From Dendrophyllia cribrosa (lineage: Eukaryota; Cnidaria; Anthozoa; Scleractinia; Dendrophylliidae): DNA of 64,000 nt. Positions 55,985 to 64,000 of the stretch are shown here, one piece after another; the stretch's first letter is position 1, and the number at the start of each line of letters is the position of its first letter. The translations under genes were made by a program, and so were the position numbers. A model generated the notes under the pieces. The model ran no database searches and was not told where the DNA came from. It saw only the letters and a program-made list of their open reading frames with translations. The stretch covers positions 13,586,139 through 13,650,138 of the forward strand of contig JAJLRJ010000006.1 in assembly GCA_024195265.1 (NCBI GenBank), in the 5' to 3' direction.

Positions 55985-56620
55985 TTTAATGTACAGATGA
56001 ACCTCCGCTAACGGACAACTCCCCTACATGTAGGCAGACACCTCTCATAAGCGGACACTTAGTCGTGGTCCCAGCCACATACAAACACTACATTTTTAAG
56101 TAATGCTCCACATAAGAACTACGGTAAACTTCATTGTTCTGCGGCATTGGTTCTTTCCCACATAGAATGTCTTTGATTTCAAGAATAGGGGAGGAGCTGA
56201 TGGTTTATAATAATATTTCAGTATAAAAATAAAGAAAATCCACTTGCATCAAATAAATTTTAGGAAATGTTCGTGCTTAACCAATAAGAATAGCAGAAGA
56301 CAATAGCTAATAATTTTGCTCTGTTGATGAAGTTCCCCAAATACAATTTCTTTACAAAATTGTATGTTGTGCGATTGGGTCTTAAATTACATGTAATCTT
56401 TAAAAAATCAAACAAAATGTACCTTGAACCCTAACGTTTTAGCGGTCATTGAGTCTAGGCCAATGAGATCACTAGTTGTAACAATGAAAAAAGTTGACAT
56501 TCCATCGTGCATTGCCGTTAGCACTTTCCTTCTTGTGCGGATCATTACTTAACCTCCATAAGTGGACACCACTCTTAAGCGGACACTTTTTTAAGGGAGG
56601 TTCAAGTGTTCAACTGTACC
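55985..56620. mobile_element. GCGGACA-motif MITE in SELENOW intron 3
   Basis: Left gaacctccgctaacggacaa, right cttaagcggacacttttttaagggaggttc; ends pair imperfectly. Confidence 0.65.
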
Positions 56621-56895
56621 CAGACTGAAGCACAATGTAAAAAAAGATTAAAAAATTCCTTTAGTTTCTTGGAGCGCACATGTGGATTATCCCAGTGGAA
56701 ATCATCTGTAATTAGTAACCAGGCTGCAGGAACATGGTGGTTTAATTGCAATAGAAAATTGTAGAGAATTTGAGGGCAAAAACAATTCACTTCTTTTCAT
56801 TCTATGAAAGAAAACTTTTGATAACTTGTAATTAGGAAGATAACTGCCAACACTGAAAAGTATTCAATGATTTGACCATGGTAGCACCCACATAC

Positions 56896-56946
56896 CACTT
56901 CAACCTCGTCATCATCAAATCGTTCAAGGATCTTTCTTTCGATCGC
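56896..56946 (-). CDS. SELENOW: Selenoprotein W, exon 3
   Basis: 51 nt, phase 0 both ends; acceptor ttcagtttcag, donor GTG|GTATGT. Encodes AIERKILERFDDDEVEV, the helix 1 to strand 2 region. Confidence 0.85.
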
Positions 56947-57371
56947 CTGAAACTGAAGAATAATAACAGCAAATTAGTGATGAATCTGTATGGCATGTAC
57001 CTAACTTGTTGGCAAATGCAACATAGAATAGTACACAGTTAATAGTAATTACCATTATTGCCTAATTAGCATATGCACACCTCATTCTCCAACGTAGTTA
57101 CGAAACAATGAACTCCAGCCATCCACCCAATCGCTGAAAATTTGTGGGGTCATAAAATTATGTTCCATTTCCTCTAAACTTTCCCATACGTGAATAAACA
57201 CAATGAGCGCGGGTTGACAATGTTGTGAAACAGAATACTATTCTTCTCTCTCGTGCGTGCCTCGCACACCACAAAACCACAAAAGTGCTTGCAGGCCAAC
57301 ATTTATGAACTAAAATGAAGCCATCACAAACAAACTCAAAGTTCTACTTTACTCAACTGACAATAGCTTAC

Positions 57372-57396
57372 CTTGGGCTTGTACCCTCATCCACCA
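57372..57396 (-). CDS. SELENOW: Selenoprotein W, exon 2 with the selenocysteine codon
   Basis: A 25-nt exon (acceptor tttctgttgcag, donor CCCAAG|GTAAGC). Joined to exon 1 it reads C-G-G-U-G-Y-K-P-K, the CxxU redox motif of selenoprotein W. The U is the in-frame TGA at 57387-57389. A stop reading would leave a 12-residue peptide, while the downstream exons stay in phase and family-conserved, so recoding to selenocysteine is the sensible reading. Confidence 0.9.
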
Positions 57397-57568
57397 CTGC
57401 AACAGAAATAAACAAAAATTTCTGAGTATAAAAGTCTAGTTGCATTCACGATATAAGCTTAAGCTTAATCGTTGTATTTTTTTAAGGAAATCAAAGTATT
57501 GAGTCGTGGACTAACTGAAGATCTCGACACCGGCACGGGCAAGTGCCCGGTCAAAACAAGATACTTAC

Positions 57569-57597
57569 CAATAAACTATCTTAATCTTCACCGGCAT
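57569..57597 (-). CDS. SELENOW: Selenoprotein W, exon 1
   Basis: Encodes MPVKIKIVY plus the first two bases of the Cys codon; donor TTG|GTAAGT. Matches the usual SELENOW N terminus. The five coding exons sum to 264 nt, giving 87 residues plus stop, the standard family length. SELENOW is a small cytosolic selenoenzyme of the Rdx family linked to thiol redox control. Confidence 0.9.
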
Positions 57598-58127
57598 ATT
57601 GTAATTAAAGAGTCTAAACGGTATTAAAAGCCTTAAACTTTGAAAGAATCGTGCAATGGTGAAACCAAAATCAGCCAACACCTTCTGTTCGAATCTGCAA
57701 GCGCAAGGACCTGCAAGCTCGCACAGGACCATATCCCATAATGCAACGTATCGTTAGCATTGAATCCTACTAGGGGGCTACTAGGGTGGGGAAGGTGTTT
57801 TCTGAGGGAGAATATTTGCAGTGTTTTTCTCTCTTTTTTTTTGCGAGTTGAACTCGTCCTTTAAAAAAAAATTCAGAACACATATTTAGATGGACTAGTG
57901 GTATAATCCGCAGAGCAGAGAAACTAATACATCTTGTGTAATTTAGCTATATAGTCACATTAAAATTAAAATGGGAGAAACCGTGAGGGGTAGGGGGGCG
58001 GTTGAACTTTCCCGTGAGGCATTTGTGTGCAGCTTGACTTGAAAAAGAGCGCGCACAAGTGAATTTCATGAATTTGTTTTGTTATTCTGTGTTATAAGAT
58101 TTCATGATCTTTTGTCGGTTATTCGAC
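57598..58127. promoter_or_regulatory. Divergent promoter region, SELENOW / unknown gene
   Basis: 530 bp between two start codons on opposite strands. It must contain both 5' UTRs and promoters. No TATA or named factor site was identified; a T-run at 57826-57842 lies in the middle. Confidence 0.6.
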
Positions 58128-58231
58128 ATGAGCACTCCAAAGGCAAGGGATCTTCTAAAGGAAGACTCGCTTGCTGTGTATGCTGTGTTTAATGTGTGGG
58201 AAGCTCCAAGAAAGTTGAGTCGCTCTACAAG
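58128..58231 (+). CDS. Unrecognised basic protein, exon 1
   Basis: Start codon at 58128; encodes MSTPKARDLLKEDSLAVYAV FNVWEAPRKLSRST plus two bases, donor ACAAG|GTAAGC. Joins exon 2 in phase to rebuild a Ser codon. The start is the first ATG after the divergent promoter in this frame. Confidence 0.7.
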
Positions 58232-58780
58232 GTAAGCGTTAGCGCGCGCTTCGTTATTTGTATGGGCACAACTTAAATTCTGAAGGCGCCTTCACATTAA
58301 CACACGACTTTGTTTCAGCAAATCATTAATATAGAACTTGACCTAGTAAACTATGTAAACAGTTGTTACACCACTGTGATCACTAAAAGGCTTATAAAAA
58401 TGTAAGTTAATTTATAAGCTTCCTTTGTGGAAAGCTTTTTGTACTGTATAGTCTGTATGTATACTGTTACTTTCAAGTCCTTAGCGAAGTTTAATACCTC
58501 AACTGATCTGAGAAACTTGTTAAAAAACCCATATTGGTCATGTTACATTTCCTGAGAAATTAACACCTCATCAATGTTGTGTATTCTGTTGTCAAGTTTA
58601 TACCATAAAGAAATTTTAAACATTCCTCACAGAGAGAAGCTTTGATTTTCGACTCACCTAGCTATAGACTAGCCTACATACAGGTCGTACAGCTAGACTG
58701 ATTCTCAGACAGTGCGAGGTGGCTAACACTTGAAGTCATCTGACTCTGATAATTTGGTGGAAATATTCATTGGTCAGATG

Positions 58781-59229
58781 CCGAGGAGGGGGGGGGGGGG
58801 GGGTACTCCCATATATGAGCTTTATAGGTATGTGCCACTGTGAAGGGTATGGTTTTCAGGCAGTTTTAGTCTGGGATAGGGTATAGTAATCAGAGATTTT
58901 TGGTATAGAATAGGGTATCATTTTCCGCGAAACTAATCAGTTGCGTGAAGAATTTAGTCTAGACAAGGTTTACTGGCAAATGGCATTTAAAAATCGGTAC
59001 GGCGGGCAGTACAGCATTTTTACTGACCCCTGTTCACTAATAACTGTGATAGTGAACGAGTTTCTGGAAAATAGCAAGTCTGGAATAGGTCTAGGATAGG
59101 GTACGGTTTTTCGGTGTTTAGTCTAGAATAGGGTTGCAAAATGCAGCTAAAGTGGTCTAGTATAGGTTAAGGGTCTCAGAGTACCAGCAGCACAACAAGC
59201 CCCTCCCCCCCCCCCCCCCCCCCCCCGGG
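58781..59229 (+). mobile_element. Poly-G/poly-C-ended element, copy 3, 7-bp TSD
   Basis: Begins ccgagg then a G run, ends in a C run then ggg. tcagatg lies at 58774-58780 and 59230-59236. Matches 22173-22646 in reverse. Inserted in intron 1 of the unknown gene. Confidence 0.9.
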
Positions 59230-59499
59230 TCAGATGACATCAAGAACAAGCCCTCAAACAAAGGGCATCAGATGGTGAGCGGAGGGAGTTAGTGAGCGGA
59301 GTGACTTAGACTGTCTGAGAATCAGGCTAGCGTACAGCTGCCCCCCTGCTGATTGTTTTTTTAGGGGAGAAGGCAGCTGTAGGCTATAAACCTCCAAAGG
59401 TTTTGCCTGGCACAAGTCCTTTGGCTTTTGTGTGAGCCAGTTGACCTTCTAAGTCTTAAAAGACTTACTAGTTAATCACTTTAATAGCTTGCCATGAGT

Positions 59500-59578
59500 C
59501 CCTGGGTAGCTTAGTTGGTTAGAGCATTTGAACAGTCTTCAGAAGGTCGTGGGTTCCCGCATGCTCAGGACGACTAAA
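59500..59578 (+). other. tRNA-like sequence (SINE head or tRNA pseudogene)
   Basis: gggtagcttagttggttaga is a good A-box/D-arm, and ggtcgtgggttccc a T-arm/B-box. The acceptor stem is not closed and the anticodon loop lacks the usual U33, so it is not a functional tRNA; a SINE head is more likely. Confidence 0.55.
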
Positions 59579-60148
59579 TACAGTTTACTTTCATCACTGA
59601 GTCTAGTTTGAGGACGTGATTCTCCTCTCTTGTGATGACTTGTCAAAATCCAAAATGGCCAGTCTCCTTTGGTGGAATTAAATCGGGGCAGTAAGCAGCT
59701 TTTACAAGGTCTTCTTTGATTTGCTGAGAAAACAGAAGAACAAACAACAGAACAATAGACCCTAGCCCTGAAAACAATGGAGCTGCATGAAACCCAGGTC
59801 CAATGAAATTAGAGGTTGTAAAGAGCTACGTGGTATCTGATTAAATCACAGATGAAGAAAATTGGAGTTAGTGGCTAATAATTGCCTGTCATCTACACAA
59901 AATAATAGAAAACTTTGCTCTTTGAGACTTTCTTGTGGTTTATAATCCATGCAGCCACTTAAACTCTGACTTTAAGACACAACTCTCTCAAGAAAGCATT
60001 CCAATGTTTGACACTCCATCTTAGAAATTAGTTTACAAATTGTCCCACTGGCTTTGTTGTAGCATAATAATTAAGCTTGGCATTAATTCTTCAATTCTTC
60101 AGCCACTTTTAAATAGCTGTAATTTTTCAATGATTTTTCTCTTGCCAG

Positions 60149-60398
60149 TGATAAAGGAGAGTGCAAGAAGCACTTCCACTGTCATTTTCAGCTTCCCTTG
60201 CCAGAGCAAATTGTAATTTTTGGTTGCGGAAAATGGGAACCACACTTCAAAGGACAGGAAATCATAGCTGAAGTTTCTGTTGATGCAGAGCTTCCACCGC
60301 AGAAGATTGGAACATTATCAAGTAAAAACAAGGTTCTCTGCTGGGATGAGAATTGGACAATCAAGTTTTTAAAGAAGAGTGAAGAACTTTTTGAGCAG
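60149..60398 (+). CDS. Unrecognised basic protein, exon 2
   Basis: Acceptor ttttctcttgccag, donor GAGCAG|GTAATA; 250 nt, phase 2 in, phase 0 out. Encodes SDKGECKKHFHCHFQLPLPE, a hydrophobic strand-rich section (QIVIFGCGKWEPHFKGQEII) and CWDENWTIKFLKKSEELFEQ. It looks like a compact globular domain; family not recognised. Confidence 0.75.
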
Positions 60399-60443
60399 GT
60401 AATATTACATACATTGTATACATGTAGTAGGTCTTTTAAAAAG

Positions 60444-60705
60444 TTGTGGTGGAGCATTGGTTTAGTGGTTTGGTGTGTTGGACTTCAAATCCAAAGGTCA
60501 GGGGTTTGAGGCATTGTTTCTACCGTCTTGTTGTTACCTAAGACAAGAAACTTTACTTCACATTGTCTTTCTCCACCCTGGCAATTAATGGGTACCAGCG
60601 ACAAAATGCTGGGGTAACCCTGTGATGGACTAGCATCCCATCCAGGGGGGGAGCAGCAATATTCCTTGTTGCTTCGTGCTACAGAAACCAGGTCAAGCTG
60701 CAATG
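60444..60705 (+). mobile_element. tRNA-derived SINE
   Basis: tRNA-like head (ggtggagcattggtttagtg, ttggacttcaaatccaaagg tcagg) followed by the tail ccctgtgatggactagcatc ccatcc shared with 31370-31700. Lies in intron 2 of the unknown gene. Confidence 0.75.
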
Positions 60706-61343
60706 GTGCAGAGTACAGCAAAGTAACTATTAATAATTATTATTGTGAACATGAGTTTCTTTGCAGTCCTATGCTTGTGTGATCTTCAAGGCCTTGCATC
60801 ATAATTGCTAAATGTACAGAGTCTGGAAAAGTCTGGAAATTTGTCCAAGCTGCTTTGCTATAATCAATGTCAAAAATAATCTTACTAGCAGAATTCCAGA
60901 TGTTTGCAATCTAGCATCATGATGGATCGATTACAGTGAACATAAAGAAAAGATCACTTTTTTCCTTAAAATGTCATTATAATTATGTTTTTGTTATTGT
61001 GTTCCTATTATGTCATTGTTGTGTTGTTCACATTGGTGACAAAAAAACACCAACGTAAGTTTTGCTTTACATTTGCATCACATTGCTGTTATGTCTTTAT
61101 GTCGTTAGTGTGAACCAATGAAGCTTAAGTATTGAATTTTGCATGCAAAATGTTGTAAGGACACTGTAATTGAGTTAGGAATTTGCAAAATTCTGCAAAA
61201 TTGTTGTGCAAATACATGTAGTTATGTAAAATATCAAACATGAGGAAGAGTGTTCAGGATATCCAAACACCAAGAAGTGGGCTGAGAAAATGAGGTGCAG
61301 CCGAGTTCGAGGTGTTTGCATACCTGATGAAACACTCCTTTGA

Positions 61344-61820
61344 CAGGGTTCTCCAGAAGCTCCGGCGACCGGCGAAAATTGCCGTCTACTCCTCCTGGGG
61401 CCACCAGCTAGTCAGAAAATATTTGGGGGGAAGTAAAGGATAAATCTGTCCTATTTTCTTCCCAACACTTGTATGGCTATAAAAACAAATCCTTCGTAGC
61501 CATAAGATAAAACAAAAGTCATTTCTTTCAGGCCATGATGTTTTTCTTTAGTATGTAAAGCATATTAAGGGTAGCAATAATTTTTTTCAGTAAATAATAA
61601 AAAGGTTAAAAACTGGCTGAAAATGAAATGATTTTTTTTCATCTTTGTTGTCCCCAAAATGCACCAGAATGCGTCTCCAGTGTCTTCATTTTTAAAACAT
61701 TTTCTTCGGGCCATGCCTCCCGGACCCCCCTAGATACTCGTGCCCTTTGGGTACTCGAGTGCCAGGTCCCGCTAACTTTCAATTTACAGCCAGGTAGTCT
61801 AATTTCTCTGGAGAACCCTG
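61344..61820. mobile_element. 477-bp hAT-like MITE, 7-bp TSD
   Basis: Ends cagggttctccagaa and tctggagaaccctg; cctttga at 61337-61343 and 61821-61827. The interior has cctcccggacccccctagat, a phrase shared with the element at 52982. Lies in intron 2 of the unknown gene. Confidence 0.85.
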
Positions 61821-62039
61821 CCTTTGAGTGTTTAATATACCTTCTCAAACTGATCATTAAATATACTGAAAAAGGAAGGAATAAAATCACCAAAATCTAT
61901 GCTAATGAAGACTGTGTTTCCAAACCACCATCAAGGTGATTATTTTCTTTGTTGAAACTTGATGAATTATTAATGAGTTTGAGAATGATAGTTAATACAG
62001 ACATCACATATTCTATTTCTGTTAAATATTTTCCTTTAG

Positions 62040-62315
62040 GGACGAATGGCGAAACTGACCCTAAGAACTGTAAAAGAGAAAGTCTCTGAGGACAAGGAAA
62101 ATAAGAAAGGCAAAGAAGAAACTATTCTGTCACCAACACAACCACAGAAAGATGGCATGAAGAGTCCTGTTACACCTGGAAACTTTAAGAACCTCAAGCA
62201 ACAAAAGCTTAGTTTTGTTGAATGCGAAAAGACAGATGCATCTCCTCCAACAACAACAGAAAAAATGACACAACCACCAACAAAGAAACGAAGACGTAGT
62301 ACTCCTGAAACGTAA
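62040..62315 (+). CDS. Unrecognised basic protein, exon 3 (possibly not last)
   Basis: Acceptor attttcctttag, phase 0. Encodes GRMAKLTLRTVKEKVSEDKE, then a Lys/Ser/Thr/Pro-rich disordered tail with a KQQKLSF segment and a nuclear-localisation-like KKRRRSTPET. The frame ends at TAA (62313), but AAC|GTAAGG at 62312 is a good donor, so the protein may continue beyond the window. As read, the three exons give 210 residues. A nuclear, nucleic-acid- or chromatin-associated role is a guess from the tail. Confidence 0.65.
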   Translation, partial: GRMAKLTLRTVKEKVSEDKENKKGKEETILSPTQPQKDGMKSPVTPGNFKNLKQQKLSFVECEKTDASPPTTTEKMTQPPTKKRRRSTPET

Positions 62316-64000
62316 GGGACCATATTATGTTACGGGTCACCGTAAAGTTCTGAAAGGAATGATTCGCCAAGAGTAGTCCATAAGTAGTGATATAATTTGA
62401 TAGTTGGTAGTAATTCCCCAAAGTAGCAAACCCCAAAAGTAATGATCCCCCGATAGCAAGCTTTTAGCCAGTAGGGTGTCCAGGCGTCCTGTGGATGCCC
62501 ACTTTGTAAAGAAATTCATGAAAATTGCACCTACTCCTTTAAAAAGTTATGATGAGAAATATCTTCAGCACGCCCACTATTCAATTTCTGGCTAAAAGCC
62601 TGCCTGATAGTAACAACCCCAAAGGTGCATTGAATCTCTGTAAGAAACAAATTAGTGGACAACTGCGGAAAGATCCCATGAGTGCTTGCAATAGAATTTA
62701 ACCCTGGCTTATACTCCCAGAGTCAATTATGAAGACATGTAGTGCACTCAAACTAGATCAAACTGGGTAGGGACAAAACGTGGGGTACCCCATGGCCTAG
62801 GCCATGGTGTAGGCCATGGGGTAGGCCATGGCCTACCAGTGGTTAATTTCTTTAAAAAAATTCTAAAAAATAAATAAATAATTCCTCTTAAATACTGTAA
62901 AATCTCTGTGTTGTCTGTTCCAGCCTTGTACCACTTCATACAACTTAAAGACAGGGAGTTTGTACTAAACGGAGGGATAGACTATTAAAAGGTGCAGGTT
63001 TTTTTTGGGGGGAGAGGGTGGGAAATCTAAATCGTGATTCTTGAAAGCAAAAACGGATTTTTCACTAAAATCCTAAGTGATAATGCATCCAGAAAATCCA
63101 AATCCGAACGCAGCGGCTACTTCAGATAAGATCTTAATCCTGATGATTCATGCCGGAGAAAGGATTCGAAAAAAAGTACTACCACAGGGAACCCAAACGC
63201 TGTATTACGTATAACATAATCATTTGATAATAATGTTATTTCCCTGTGTCTTATTGAGTCGTTTTGGAGCTGCGATTTGAATCAGAGCGAAGACGGTTGA
63301 CCTTGCACGTTTCAAATGAATTATTGTGTCTGCCGCTTGGTAAATACGACGCGCCTATTATGTCTCAAGTTTCCATGCATAATATTATCAACTCAAATTT
63401 TCCATTTATACCATAACTATTTTATATTCAAACTATCCTTGGGGGAGAATCTCGGGTTTCAATTTATGCACCTTTTTATAGTCAACCCCTCCATGAACCA
63501 GGGCTCGAGACTTATGGTAGCCTCAGTTTTGGCTACGGATTTTGGCTTTCACTAAGCCATTCTGGTTAGTGAAAATGGAACTGCACTGGACAGAAATGAA
63601 ACTGAAAATTATTTCATATCAATCGCAATTTAAGTAAATTGAGAGAACAGAAACTAGCACATTAAGACTGTAAACGGCATCATATTATTTAATGCTATAA
63701 AGAACGATTTTCCTTTTTTGTTACGAAAGCAACGAAGGAAAGAATCAAACTGCTTTGCGCTGTTGATATATCATGTGTGAAATCAAGCGGAACAGCTTCC
63801 AGGCATTACGTTCATTTAGCATAAATAATGAGGTCAAAGAGGTCACATACGCGTTTTTCCAAAAAGAAAGAATCTTTCTTGTTTGAGAGTTTGAATGATT
63901 TTGAAATTAATTTCATTTTTATATATACAAATTCAAAATAAGTTAAAACGGAGTAAAATATGTTCAATTCGGTTGAAAACAGAAAACCTGATTAGCAGTA
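62316..64000. other. Downstream DNA, no gene seen
   Basis: 62705-62770 is a partial copy of the CCCTTTCACTCCC MITE family. 62788-62836 is a tandem palindrome of ggccatgg units. The rest shows no supported frame, though it may be intron if the upstream gene continues. Confidence 0.4.

Noticed and set aside
59500..59578. tRNA gene
   Set aside because: A- and B-box-like parts are present, but the acceptor stem does not close and the anticodon loop is non-canonical; a SINE head or pseudogene fits better.
62036..62323. 95-residue minus-strand frame opposite exon 3 of the unknown gene
   Set aside because: The plus-strand exon has matching splice phase with two upstream exons; the minus frame is its shadow.
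62788..62836. ggccatgg palindromic cluster as a regulatory operator
   Set aside because: It is a short tandem palindrome with no gene boundary nearby and no supporting evidence.

Overview
This window is nuclear DNA of an animal, most likely an anthozoan cnidarian and plausibly a stony coral. It is AT-rich, with intron-split genes carrying canonical GT/AG junctions and a very dense, nested load of small inverted-repeat transposons, Penelope-like and LINE fragments, SINEs and long poly-G/poly-C runs. The species call is inference from gene families and repeat style; no organism-specific marker is visible.

Layout. (a) 2-12 kb is an innate-immunity-like block. A single-exon cGAS-like/Mab-21 nucleotidyltransferase (+, 2081-3784) faces, tail to tail, a minus-strand STAND receptor with the order HEPN (11072-11888), NB-ARC (8317-9932) and TPR (6840-8051). 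The receptor reading frame is broken by a 265-bp insertion containing an almost perfect 199-bp palindrome. The insertion is flanked by a 15-bp direct repeat, and taking it out puts the two halves back in frame. A decayed copy of the NB-ARC exon start lies just beyond the TPR exon. (b) 12-26 kb has no convincing host gene. It holds GIY-YIG (Penelope-like) retroelement pieces, a LINE 3' end nested in one of them, a MITE nested in the LINE, a 1.03-kb palindrome nested in an older TTAA-flanked element, and a directly repeated segment of about 0.5 kb. (c) 27-31 kb (+) has four phase-compatible exons of a profilin-like protein, first exon not found. (d) 33-36 kb (-) has exon-like pieces of an unidentified gene and a second SECIS-like element. 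(e) 39-41 kb (-) is a complete two-exon HACD3-type 3-hydroxyacyl-CoA dehydratase. (f) 50.6-57.6 kb (-) is a complete selenoprotein W gene: five coding exons, an in-frame TGA selenocysteine codon in a 25-nt exon, and a SECIS-like hairpin in a separate downstream 3' UTR exon. (g) 58.1-62.3 kb (+) is an unrecognised small basic protein gene, head to head with SELENOW across about 530 bp that must hold both promoters.

How the parts relate. The cGAS-like enzyme (second-messenger synthesis) and the HEPN/NB-ARC/TPR protein (ligand-gated oligomerising ATPase with a putative RNase head) both belong to families used in nucleic-acid sensing and antiviral defence, so 2-12 kb may be an immune neighbourhood. 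A joint function is inference from proximity only. The other genes are housekeeping types: lipid elongation, redox, and probably actin binding. Exon joins were made by hand from splice signals and reading phase; no database search was possible.
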